Positions 22,774 through 33,474 of a stretch of 64,000 nucleotides of DNA are shown piece by piece. The position numbers were made by a program, and so were the translations under genes. Numbering within the stretch: position 1 is the first letter of the stretch; each line of letters opens with the position of its first letter. Source of the DNA: Bolinopsis microptera (taxonomy: Eukaryota > Ctenophora > Tentaculata > Lobata > Bolinopsidae); NCBI RefSeq assembly GCF_026151205.1, contig NC_087082.1:12511365-12575364 (forward strand). Direction: 5' to 3'. Below the pieces are notes generated by a model, which saw only the letters and a program-made list of their open reading frames with translations, was not told the origin of the DNA and searched no databases.

Positions 22774-25700
22774 ATGGCGACGAGGACAAAAGAGCCACTA
22801 ACCGTCACATGCTGTCAAAAAAGCTGGTTTGAAAGATATGAGTTTGAGTTATTGGCGGGAGGACTGGCAGCAGAGGTCCCAGAGTTAGCTAATGACGGTT
22901 CTAACCGTGAGGCTAGAAACATGGCTATAAAGAAGAATTTAGCAGGCTTTATTGCAAGGACAGATGAGAACATTTACAAGCTGTTGAAGTCACTGACCGT
23001 AAAAAAGATGGAAGACTGCAGTTACGAGGAGTGTAAGAAACTCATTTTAGATCACTTGGCCCCTGCACCAACAAAGTTTGCTCAAAGATACAAACTAAGA
23101 AGCTGTGTACAAGAGGGTGAAGAAACCACAGCGACCTACGTTTCAAGATTAAGAACAATCGCAAATGAATGTGAGTTTGCCAACTACAACGAGGCTATAT
23201 TGGATCAGCTGCTCGCTGGGCTGAGGAATCAAAAGGTTGTTTCCGAGTTGTTAACGAAGGATGACTTAACACTGGCAACCGCGGTGAAGGAAGCGTTAAG
23301 CCGTGAGCAAGCAAACAGGGAGGCTCAGTTCATGAATAGCACGTTATCACCGGGAGAGTCATCGAGATCAGTGAACTTTGTGAAACCAACATTCAAAAGA
23401 ACAATGAAAAACCTCTATGGGAAGAAGGGGGAAAGTTCAGGTGGTTCGGGTGGAAAGCAGAAAAGTGGAATGCAAAAGGGACTTAAATGTAGACGGTGCG
23501 GACTTCGTGGACATATTGGTGAAAATTGTCAAGTCCGGTGTCATATCTGCAAACGTATTGGACACATCTCCAAGAATTGCAAGCAAAACAGCATTGTTCA
23601 CAACATTGAACAAGGAGAGTCGAGTTCGGAGAGTTATGAGTTCGGTATGGATGAGAATTGTGAAAATGTCTTGGACAATGAGCTTTACCCCGAGTATGAT
23701 CATGACAATGAGTGTAATTCAGTTGAGATTGAAAAAGGTAATGCTAATACATGTTCTTATCTGTGTGCTGATTTCTCTAAACTTACTCATTTAACTGATT
23801 CGAAATCTTCAAATATGTATGTGAGGGATAAGGTGTTTAATGCCTTTGATTTTAGTTATCTTGTTTGTGACCCCGATTCCACTATTACCACTGATAAGTC
23901 TGATTCAAGTTTAGTTTCTGATAATGTGTTACCGAATGTCAATATGATTGAGTTAAGCAAACCGTATGTAGAAGTAGAAATCAACGGTAAACTTCTGTCT
24001 ATGGAGTTCGATTCAGGGTCTGCAGTGTCTGTTGTGAGCAAACGTACATTATTATCTTGTGGCTTGGCCAATTTAACACTTACACCCAGCAGGCAAACAT
24101 TACGGGTTGCAAACGGACAAATCAAAACAGTTGACGGCTGTGCTGTAGTTAATGTAGAGTTGAACGGTGAAAAAGCTCATGGAATGCAGCTCTATGTAGC
24201 AGAGGACTTCCCCAGTTTGTTTGGAAGACCGTGGATTGTAAAGTTCTGTGGACAGAATTGGCTAGAGAAGCTGCTCAGCACAAAGTTAGTACATAATTTA
24301 GCCCCAGACAAATCCCAGCAGGTGTCAGTGAGCTGTGAAAGCTGCTCTGGGAGTGGTGTCGATAAGGGTGACATGCTAACCGATGGTGCGACCGTGAAAA
24401 ACAGGTGGAAATGTGAAAACACCTGTACTCGGGTTGATCAATGTCGTAGTATCGCTCAGTTAAAACAGAGCGAGGTGTTTAAATCGGGTTTAGGACTAGT
24501 TAAGGGTGTACAGGCAAGTTTGGTCCTGAAGGACAACTCCAAACCTATTATGATGAAAGCCCGTAGTCTACCCTATGCCTTGAGAAACAAGGTTGAAAGT
24601 GAGTTAAATGATATGGTTGAAGCGAAGATTCTAACCAAAGTCGAAGACAGTCCATGGGGGACACCCATAGTGCCTGTGAAGAAGGATGGAGGGCAGTCAG
24701 TGCGCATTTGTGGGGATTATAAATCGACCCTGAACAAATGTATCAGCACCCGACAATACCCTCTACCTACCGTGGAGGAATGTCTGAATGCTGTGCAGGG
24801 GGGACAAACGTTCTCTAAGATTGACATCAAAAAGGCTTATAATAACCTGTTGATAAGAAATGAGGACCGTGTCTTGACCACCCTGAATACGCACAAAGGG
24901 TTGTATCAATGGAATCGCTTGCCGTATGGCATCAGCAGTGCATCGGCTATATTCCAGTCATGTATGGATGACACTCTGTGGGGTGTGCCTATGACGTGCT
25001 GCAGAATTGACGATATATTAGTTTCTGGTCGAAATGAGAGTGACCATCTGATCAACCTCAATAATGTCATAAGTAGGTTGGAGCAGCGAGGTTTTAAATG
25101 TAAAACCGAAAAAACTTCTTTCATGCAAAAAGAAGTTGTCTATCTGGGTCATGTGGTGTCTGCTGAAGGGATCAAACCCGTGAAAAGCAAGGTCGAGAGT
25201 ATGCTGATGGCTCCAGAACCTAGGAATGTGGACGAACTAATTAGTTTTTTGGGGGCTGTGAATTATTACAGGCGCTATTTGCCCAACTTGTCGTCTGTGA
25301 TTGCTCCAATTGAAAGGCTGAGAGCTAAGAATGTAAAGTGGGTGTGGACAAATACCGAAAAGACAGCGTTTAAAATATTGAAAAATCTGCTGGCTTCTAA
25401 CCGTGTATTGACCTTTTACAATCCCAAGCTTCCTCTTAAACTGGACACTGATGCTTCAATCGGTGGCATTGGCGCAGTGTTGTCTCACATTATGCTGAAT
25501 GGGGATGAGCGCCCCATTGAGTTCATCTCCCGGACCCTGTCACCGGCCGAGAGGAATTACGCTCAAGTGGACAAAGAGGCCCTGGCCATAGTGTGGGCCA
25601 TAAAGCGCCTACATATTTACTTGTATATGAGACAGTTTACCTTGGTGACAGATCATCGTGCGCTGGTTCGTATATTTGGCGATAAGCCAATTCCAGAGAT

Positions 25701-27393
25701 GACTGCCGGTAGGTTAACTAGGTGGGCTTTATTCCTTATGAATTACCAGTATGACATTCAATATCGTAATACCAAGGATCATGCTAACGCTGATATGTTA
25801 TCCAGGCTGCCAAAATCGGTAACACACCCTGTGAGGGAGAGAGACGAGTTTGGTGATATGTTCGCACTGACTATGAGCGAGACTTTACTCAATGCTGAGT
25901 TAGTGGCGAACGACACTCGTAAGGACCCGATTCTGAGCAGAGTTTTGGAATACACTCTGAATGGTTGGCCGAAGAATCTGAAATGTGACGGTGATCTCAA
26001 AGCTTTCTGGACTAGAAGAGACGAGTTGAGCCATGAACTTGGGTGTTTAACTTGGGGAGCCCGTGTCGTGATTCCCGCTAAACTGAGAAGCACTGTAATG
26101 GATATTCTGCACGCCACTCACATTGGAGTAACAGGTATGAAATCCTTGGCCAGATCTTACGTTTACTGGCCACGTCTTGACACACAAATCGAGGATACTG
26201 CTCGGACGTGTGAGACATGCGCCAAGTATGGTAAGAACATGACTAAAGTCGTTGACCACCCCTGGGCTAAAACCAGTGCACCTTTCCAAAGAGTACACGC
26301 TGACTTTGCGGGCCCATTCCTGGGCAGCATGTGGCTATTATTAGTAGACTCTTACAGCAAGTGGCCTGAAGTTGTTCAAATGAACACAAATACAACATCT
26401 AGTGCTACAATACGTGCTTTTAGATCCATATTCTCTCGTACAGGTATCCCAATCTGTCTGGTAACGGATAACGGACCACAGTTCGTGTCGGATGAAACTG
26501 AGGGATATCTGAAATCCTGTGGTATAAAGCACGTGACTGTTCCGACGTATTCTCCCAAATCAAACGGAATCTGCGAACGACTTGTTCAGTCGTTTAAATC
26601 CGCCCTGAAAAAGATGTCTGTAACCAGTAAGGACGTGTGCAAGAATCTGAACGATTTTCTGCTAACTTACCGCAACACACCCCATTCGTCTACTGGTCAA
26701 ACACCAGCTGTGTTAGCGTTCAACAGAACTCTGCGATCTAAACTACACCAAATCAAACCAACCGATCGGATGAGGGAGCAGGAATTGCAATCTGAGAAAC
26801 TGCAAGTTGCAATTAACGAACACCCCAGAACTCGAGAGTTCCGGGAAAATCAGCTCATTTTCGCCAAAATGGACGACAAAAGCCACTGGGAGCAAGCTAG
26901 AGTAATCAAAAGACTCGGTGATAATTCGAACAATTACGTGGTCCAACACGGAGACAGGATTGTAAAGAAACACGCTGACGCAATAAAACCACGACACACC
27001 CCCGTTATAAGGATGGAACGAAAAGCAATCACTAGTCCGCAAAAAACGCTGTTAACCAGAGAGATAGCTCGCTCTGACATTAAGTTCCAGAAGCTGCATG
27101 AAACAAGGGAAAGACGGAGAATGAATGCACTAAACCTAGGAGTTCCGAACGGCAACAGACTTGAGGCTGTGGCGAAACCAGCGTCCCCAGTCAGGGATAC
27201 CTCACCGTCTAAAGTGACTGAGCGTCCTCAACCGAAAGTTGCTTCCCCCCTGAAAACCAACGACAAGCAAGTCCGGGTGTCTGAGTTGTCCAAACCTACA
27301 GCTACAGGTGGTGCACCCTTACCTGAACCGCGTTTGAGACCAACCAGAAGTGCTAAGAGTGATGCTATCACTAAAATGAAAACCATGAGTTAG
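22774..27393 (+). CDS. Gag-Pol polyprotein of the Ty3/gypsy element
   Basis: The 1539-residue frame starts at ATG 22774, which overlaps the primer-binding site; the frame is open further into the LTR but without an ATG. Gag comes first, with two CCHC knuckles at residues about 238-271 (CRRCGLRGHIGENC, CHICKRIGHISKNC). An acidic spacer follows, then an aspartic protease with FDSGS near 411. RT covers about 590-775, with CGDYKSTLN, FSKIDIKKAY and LPYGISSA. RNase H begins near 889 (LDTDAS). Integrase starts with an HHCC zinc site (about 1112-1152) and a DD35E core (ADFAGP near 1175, TDNGPQF near 1232, NGICERL). The RT catalytic motif reads CRIDDI, so the usual Tyr of YxDD is Arg. Gag and Pol are in one frame with no shift. 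The Arg may inactivate this copy. Confidence 0.95.
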   Translation: MATRTKEPLTVTCCQKSWFERYEFELLAGGLAAEVPELANDGSNREARNMAIKKNLAGFIARTDENIYKLLKSLTVKKMEDCSYEECKKLILDHLAPAPTKFAQRYKLRSCVQEGEETTATYVSRLRTIANECEFANYNEAILDQLLAGLRNQKVVSELLTKDDLTLATAVKEALSREQANREAQFMNSTLSPGESSRSVNFVKPTFKRTMKNLYGKKGESSGGSGGKQKSGMQKGLKCRRCGLRGHIGENCQVRCHICKRIGHISKNCKQNSIVHNIEQGESSSESYEFGMDENCENVLDNELYPEYDHDNECNSVEIEKGNANTCSYLCADFSKLTHLTDSKSSNMYVRDKVFNAFDFSYLVCDPDSTITTDKSDSSLVSDNVLPNVNMIELSKPYVEVEINGKLLSMEFDSGSAVSVVSKRTLLSCGLANLTLTPSRQTLRVANGQIKTVDGCAVVNVELNGEKAHGMQLYVAEDFPSLFGRPWIVKFCGQNWLEKLLSTKLVHNLAPDKSQQVSVSCESCSGSGVDKGDMLTDGATVKNRWKCENTCTRVDQCRSIAQLKQSEVFKSGLGLVKGVQASLVLKDNSKPIMMKARSLPYALRNKVESELNDMVEAKILTKVEDSPWGTPIVPVKKDGGQSVRICGDYKSTLNKCISTRQYPLPTVEECLNAVQGGQTFSKIDIKKAYNNLLIRNEDRVLTTLNTHKGLYQWNRLPYGISSASAIFQSCMDDTLWGVPMTCCRIDDILVSGRNESDHLINLNNVISRLEQRGFKCKTEKTSFMQKEVVYLGHVVSAEGIKPVKSKVESMLMAPEPRNVDELISFLGAVNYYRRYLPNLSSVIAPIERLRAKNVKWVWTNTEKTAFKILKNLLASNRVLTFYNPKLPLKLDTDASIGGIGAVLSHIMLNGDERPIEFISRTLSPAERNYAQVDKEALAIVWAIKRLHIYLYMRQFTLVTDHRALVRIFGDKPIPEMTAGRLTRWALFLMNYQYDIQYRNTKDHANADMLSRLPKSVTHPVRERDEFGDMFALTMSETLLNAELVANDTRKDPILSRVLEYTLNGWPKNLKCDGDLKAFWTRRDELSHELGCLTWGARVVIPAKLRSTVMDILHATHIGVTGMKSLARSYVYWPRLDTQIEDTARTCETCAKYGKNMTKVVDHPWAKTSAPFQRVHADFAGPFLGSMWLLLVDSYSKWPEVVQMNTNTTSSATIRAFRSIFSRTGIPICLVTDNGPQFVSDETEGYLKSCGIKHVTVPTYSPKSNGICERLVQSFKSALKKMSVTSKDVCKNLNDFLLTYRNTPHSSTGQTPAVLAFNRTLRSKLHQIKPTDRMREQELQSEKLQVAINEHPRTREFRENQLIFAKMDDKSHWEQARVIKRLGDNSNNYVVQHGDRIVKKHADAIKPRHTPVIRMERKAITSPQKTLLTREIARSDIKFQKLHETRERRRMNALNLGVPNGNRLEAVAKPASPVRDTSPSKVTERPQPKVASPLKTNDKQVRVSELSKPTATGGAPLPEPRLRPTRSAKSDAITKMKTMS

Positions 27394-27858
27394 AATGAGT
27401 AATCACGAACTGAAATCATTGTAAACCCGTATGTTGTAATATTTGTCAAACCGCTGTTTTTATCACATTTTTAGAGTCACTCATTATTTTAAATTTTACA
27501 GATTTCCTGATTTAACTTATGTATTTTAATAATTCGACAGAGAACGTGGCTAATCCAATTTTATGGAAATATGAGTTACAAGTTTTTAACGTTTAAGAAG
27601 CAAAATGTTGCTAATTTTGTCCCGACCTGTGGGGAGAAAGTATTTTTTATGTCTGTTTTCTGACAGTTAAAGTTAAAGACCAGTTTGGTCACAAAAGTTG
27701 TTCCACATGTATGGAACGCGCGGCGACGTTAAGCTAGTCAGCGCTAAAAAGTGACAGTCCTCCTGACCTCAATTTTGCGCGCGCGCCTAGCTCCTCGTGT
27801 TAAACGCGAGCGCAGCTAGTTGTATCGGCCGACTAGCTATAACTTGCCGAAGGGAGAT

Positions 27859-27975
27859 TGTTATATATATTGAACATTGATTGCTATCATAATTTGTTAT
27901 TAACGATTTGTTCTTCCCTAGCCTCTATGATTACGTGTTAACAACTTGTTTTATTTCTACGCTCACGCTACAACA
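27859..27975 (+). repeat. 3' LTR, 117 bp
   Basis: It is identical to the 5' LTR (22656-22772), preceded by a polypurine tract and followed by the GCAAT duplication. Confidence 0.97.
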
Positions 27976-30440
27976 GCAATGACTGGTCGAATAGTAGACT
28001 GCAGAATGTAGTTAAGCAATGAGATCTTAAGACAGGGTCACTTCTCGTTAATCATTTGCTCAATTGTCAATCACATTTACCTGATTCTGCTAAATAGAAT
28101 CGCTCGAGACCGTTGTATACTGTATTGACAGTTTTCTCATTTCACGCTTTCGTCAATATTAATTAATATTCAGTCGCTGGATTCACCCACAAATTAATGA
28201 CGATGTTATTTCAAGCATGGCATATATAATTGATAATAGGTGTGATGTGACGTGCTTGTTTCACAAGAAAAGAACGGCAGTCGCATGCTACTGAACGGCA
28301 AATAAAATGGGTTTTGGTTAAAGCAAAGCTTTAATAATTTTTCAAGTAGCATGGCGCAAGTATGAAGTCAAGTCTTTAAAATTTTGTAACTGAAGGGCAC
28401 GTGTTAATGAAAAATGTACGTGTTAATGAAAAATGTACGTGTCCTTCCACAATCCCTTCTGTTGGGTCACACGTTATTGGGAACTGAGATCGCTATCGTG
28501 TAACTAGAAGCAGTATATGCAAAAAAACATTGGTGATAGGTGATAGGCAATATGAAATTACACATCTTACTTTAACTTTATCCCATCACCCATGGACTTA
28601 TTAATTATCGGCTGGTGGTGGTGTCATCGTTCGTCGTACTCAAAACGTTTCGCGGTTGCGAATGCCGGCCTATCGAGGAAAATCTTTTTACTTTGTATTT
28701 TAACCATTATAAAGTATGATTAGTCGGATATAGTACTGAGTTCAAACAGACAACAGTACCCGAAACGAAAAAGCAAACATTTGATTTTTGTTTCGGCGAC
28801 TGAATCGTTGATGGGCCGGCAAATATTTGTTGTCGAGTACTGTTGAATACTCATATTAACATGATTATTGATTTAATTTAGGAATTGTATATAACTATCT
28901 TTGACCAGGTTTAATTGTTGATGAGAATGCACCCCAGCACTGGGCGCGAGCGGCGGCTTTGATGTTAGCGGCTACAAGCTTGAAGCTAGGCAGCTGCAGA
29001 AAAAACGCCGCGCGCGTTCACAGTTCAGCGTACGGCTTTTCGTTTTTGATTTTACAAATGACAAAGCAACTTTTAATGATTATTAATGGAATTATCGGAT
29101 ATTTATAATTCAATATGTATTGATTCTTCTGTGGAAAAAAATTGTATTTTACTTGAACAAAACTGCCGTATAGTAGTAGTTTATGGTTTAAAATTTACCC
29201 TGTCCCAAAATTAACTTAAAACTTAGACTGTCGTAAAGCTTTTTTGTGTGTTGTGCGTCATAAAAACTTTGTACCTTAACCAACTAGAGATCTCGTGCTT
29301 GCGAGCGCATCACATTGCACGTTGCTCTATCCAGAGCCCTTGCGCTTGCAGTAGTTGCAGTAGTGCGCGCCCGCATCACGGCGGTAAAAAGGGCTCTAGC
29401 CTGTATGCTGTAGCCATCAACCCACCCAACGATTTTGGCACCACTCTACAGTGGTGTCAAAATTACCCGCGCTTTTGTCCTCATATGCGACGTGTGTAGC
29501 CTTACAGACATTGATTGCGTAAAGTAAACGAGGTGTCGTACGTCACCTCAAGATCGGGTGACAGGGGGCTGACCATGCCCGAACCTAATTGATCATTGAT
29601 TGGGTCTGAGGTCACGTGATTATGAGCCTATGAGGTCACGTGACTATGACGTCACCAGACCTTGTCCTCCGTTTCCCGCGCCGCTCATTGGACCAGTTGA
29701 GCTTGCATGCTTGTGAATGTAGGTGTAAGTACAGCTGTATTGTAGTTTATACCTAATTAACCCTTGTGGCGCGATGCACTAGTCACTACTGGGTCGCGCG
29801 CGCGCATCCAATAATGCTTCTCGCAACCAAATGATTCTTCAGTAGATCGGCGAGATGCACCACTCACCACTGGGCTTCGCCGAGCTGCGAAGGATTGACA
29901 TCGTGAATCAAGATACGAAGTAAGAATGATATTTTGCGTTGTATCACGTGGTGACCCCCCACTGTCGCTTCACTATACTGTATTTCACATAGCCATGTGT
30001 ATACGCGTACTGCGTGACGCGCTTGTTTCACGCGCTACTGCAAGCGAGAGGGCTCTGGTTAGAGCAAATACTGTATCGTATTCGAGGTTTGCTCTATCCG
30101 GAGCCCTTGATTGACGATGTCAATCCGTCGAGATCGTTGCTCTACGAAGCAGGGCAACGATCGTCGATGCGAAGCAAGAATGTTAGTTCGCGCAACGCGT
30201 CGAAGCGGCGAAGTCCTCCAACCGGAGCCCTTGCGCTTGCAGTAGCGCGCGCCATTTGACTTGTGGAACAAGCGCGCCCGCAGTGGTGCGAAAGCACATG
30301 GTTAGGTGGACATCGATATCGTTGCTTTGTTAATTCGCAGAGCAACGATCTGGAAGGGTTGACATCTGACATCGTCAATCAAGTGCAAATTATCAAATAA
30401 CGGAGTAGTTCGCTGTTTATTAGTCTCATGATTGAAATAC
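27976..30440. other. Non-coding stretch with GC-rich interspersed modules
   Basis: No gene is supported. From about 28.9 kb the base composition becomes GC-rich and short modules recur. GAGCCCTTGCGCTTGCAGTA occurs at about 29333 and 30226. A GATGCAC..CACTGGG motif occurs at about 28926, 29773 and 29853. GAAGCAAGAATG-TAGTTCGCGC occurs at about 30172 and again at 40736. Runs of GCGCGC and GAGCAACGATC are frequent. These look like fragments of a structured repeat family, possibly SINE or MITE derived. Confidence 0.55.
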
Positions 30441-30704
30441 TGATATCTGGATATTATCCGGTTGGAAGAGACAAGGACAAGTGAAACAAGGAAGTTAGGA
30501 GTAAGGGCAAATTTTCGGCGTCAACGCCATCTTCAGGCTAAAATTGTTATAAATGTTAGTATATAATAAATGCTTCTATACTAGTTAAAATGCTAAATTA
30601 AAATTACACACACTGAATACAGGTTACATCAAATGGTATTGTACATTACATTGAAAATAGTGATGTACACACGTTTTACACTCTGTCCAAGTACATAATA
30701 TCTA
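30441..30704 (-). repeat. 264-bp inverted repeat, left copy
   Basis: This segment is the exact reverse complement of 40249-40512. Beyond the inner end, weaker similarity continues with indels (to about 30780, matching back to about 40210). It contains CCTGAAGATGGC-GTTGAC-GCCGAAA (minus strand, 30513-30537), a small stem flanked by CTGAAGA and GAAA. The pair brackets 9.5 kb. It may be the terminal repeat of a large element or two copies of one short element in opposite orientation. Confidence 0.95.
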
Positions 30705-31030
30705 TATTCAAAGACAAATTTAAACAAATAGCACACGACCCTGCTGTTCCCTGCGGTTTCTTTGCGTTCGCGACTATACCCATTTGTGATTCCACTGTGT
30801 GGACGCAGGTATGACAAATCATATATCTTCGTAAAGTACATCCTCTGACTAGGAGATCACAAGTTTAATCAGTTCTGGAGACTGTTCCTGGACAGAGTTA
30901 GGACGGTTTAAAGCTTCCGCGCCGCGCAATAGCCCCAAAATGGCTAAAAATATACATCGTAGTAGAATAACTTTGCGTAGGGAATGCGCGAGCACGACAA
31001 TATGATAGTTAATATTTATTTTCGGCATCC

Positions 31031-31100
31031 GGCACGATAGCCTAGTTGGCTAAGAGGGCGATTGACCGTGCTAGCTGAGGGTTCGAATCCCGGTCTGACC
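31031..31100 (+). tRNA. tRNA-like sequence, probably degenerate or a tRNA-derived SINE head
   Basis: A box A-like TAGCCTAGTTGGCTAAG and a perfect box B (GGTTCGAATCC) sit at tRNA spacing in about 70 bases. The T-arm pairs only partly and the acceptor stem GGCACGA/TCTGACC has three mismatches, so a working tRNA is unlikely. A polymerase III promoter head of a SINE or a tRNA pseudogene fits better. No poly-A or duplicated target site was found nearby. Confidence 0.6.
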
Positions 31101-33474
31101 TTTATTTAGTTTGAACTGAAACAAGTTATTTACTATTTTCGTCAAAAAGCTTCTCTAGTGACAGTGTTAGGTTAATATTGATTAGTTAATTATATTAAAA
31201 GTTTTACTCTAGGATGAAATTCATAATTAGAAATGGCAAAGCAGCTATACGCAAAGCATCATTATACTACAATTTAATAGAAATAACAATGTCTGTCTCT
31301 GATTATTTTTAAATACAAGTAACAGACTTGAGCAGTATTGCATATGCATCGATTAGTATTCAGTTCGGAGTCGTCGCTATCAGCTATAGCATAGATTTTA
31401 AATTGCTGCTATAGCTGCAGATATGAGCAGTTTTTATCAGTCTGATTTGGTCCGTTTTGGGCTGGGCCCAGTTTGCCAAGGATTCTGTTTTTATCTGTTG
31501 TAAAACTTGGTGTGCCTTTAAGTGCCTCTCTCAACGACAATCCCTCTTTAGCAGTTACTAATACTTGATAGCTATATTAATTCTGCCTGTCATGGTGGGA
31601 AAGGAAGGTCAAGACTGCTTGTTTTATAACTTTTTGTTGGGACTATTGACATGTAGTGTTTGGAGAAGGAGGGTAACGAAGGAGCACTTTTTAGTTGTCC
31701 AGTGGGCATGACTGTCCACATCTGAAACAGATTTTAATGAAAGGAACTAAATAATAATACGGTTGAGTAAAATCAAATCTGAGACTTGAGTGGCGAGTGC
31801 AGTAGGGAAAGAAAATCTATAAGTGCATCTCAAACTGCTAAACTTGACTTACTGTTGAAAAAGACTGTTTGACTACACTTCAATCCACCAGCCTCTCATA
31901 ATTTTCAATTTGTGAAGCAGCTGGCGTGAGTTTCGTGAAAATCTTTCATAATCCCAGCCTCCAGAAGTTGCTTTTATTTTGGGTCCTCTTAGAGCTTTAG
32001 AGGTTATCGATATTCCAGATTATGTCTGCTTTGTTGTCTGTACTTCCGGGGGTTGTATAAACCTGAGAAATTGAACAGTTCAATACCAGAGAGAATGCTG
32101 AAGACTTCGAAAGTTCTGCCAATATGTTTATTTTCTATACATAAATCCGAATTTGTCTCTTTAGTGGCGATTTTAGACAAAATTTACCTTCTTTCGGACT
32201 AAAATTTGAAACTGAATTGAAGTTTAAACGATTACCTCTAGAATGATATTAATGAATTAGTAAATTTATCATCTGAAGTCAAGTTATGGTCGATTTTGGA
32301 AGCTTGGATACGCTAAAATTATTAATTACATCAATATGATATCAATTATTGCGCGCGGCTCGGTTATATTGCGCGTGGTTACTAGGCGCCAGCGGAAGAA
32401 TTGCTTACAATTTTTTTTCCGTTCGGCAGAAAGACAATTGTGACTGACAAACATGTAGAAAACTCTCCCAGAACTTCTAGTATATTCTTTAGGGCGGGAA
32501 ATACATCGTATGCAAGGTCCGTGATTATCCCGCCAAATCCGAATTTCTTCCTAAATATATCACAAAGGCACGTTCACAATTTTTGCGCGTTATAAACCGC
32601 TTCATTTTAGGTCGTTCTATAGTTAATCTCACTACTTCAAAAGGGTAAAACTGGTTAGAGAAGAACTCAACCTTTGGTTTCTTCACAAGTAGAAGCACTA
32701 AGAAAACACCCAAGTTGTCCATAATAGAGACAAGAAACAAACTTTCAAACTAAACAGGCTGACTGAGCTTAAGAGGTTTATATACATTTGTATACCTATG
32801 GAACTGTAGAACTGTTGAAATCCAAAGAAGGTTATTGACATTGTTCTCTAGAGGGTGCTGGCATTTTACCTTATAATCATTCTGGAGACGGGAACGAGCA
32901 TGTTACTGTTAACAAGAGTCAAAAATACCGGCAGGGCACTCATTTGAATTCCGTAAGTGTTCTGGGCGTGAAACATTGTCTTCAGGATAAGGAATCTGTT
33001 GCTCCAAGTTATCAACAAGATAAGAAAACGGTTCACTGAATTACTTTAAATGCTTTACTGTTTCGAGGAGAATTGGTATTTGGTGCACTACTGTTCTCAG
33101 GAGAAGGAAACCACCTTTCTACTACTGACGTATACATATAAAAAAAGATGAAAAATATTATAACAACAGAACCTTCTAGAAATATAATTTACATACATTG
33201 CAGGATACGTGGCCCTACAAGTATACCTAGTATATAGTGGTGTTATGAAACAATTCAAAGATATTACCATTGTCCACTCTCAGTTTTTAAACTGTTTTAA
33301 ACGAAGATATATTATTTAACATAAAAATTTAAAATAGTTCTGTCTGGTAATTGATATACACATCCTGAAATAGGGGCGGTTAAATTGTGAGCTTTAATTC
33401 GAGGGTCAACATAAAATCATGGCAAATGGTATCTTACAAGCAATGGCAATATAACCGGGCTTTTTTAAAGTAAT
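31101..33474. other. Non-coding stretch
   Basis: No exon, RNA gene or clear repeat is recognised. The sequence is AT-rich with scattered stops in all frames. Confidence 0.5.

Larger units (their letters stand above)
22656..27975 (+). mobile_element. Complete Ty3/gypsy LTR retrotransposon (Mag/K02A2.6-like)
   Basis: The 5.3-kb element has identical 117-bp LTRs, a GCAAT target duplication, and a primer-binding-site candidate TGGCGACGAGGAC starting two bases after the 5' LTR (complementary to a tRNA 3' end with CCA). It also has a polypurine tract GAAGGGAGA (27849-27857) just before the 3' LTR. One uninterrupted gag-pol frame lies between. Domain order protease-RT-RNase H-integrase is diagnostic of Ty3/gypsy. 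Identical LTRs imply a recent insertion. The RT active-site motif is abnormal (see the gag-pol entry). Confidence 0.96.

Noticed and set aside
29248-30378. Several short open frames in the GC-rich region (for example 29248-29499 and 30014-30259)
   Set aside because: Open frames are expected in GC-rich sequence with few stop codons; several overlap on both strands and none shows a domain.
31031-31100. Functional tRNA gene
   Set aside because: The acceptor stem has three mismatches and the D and T arms pair poorly.
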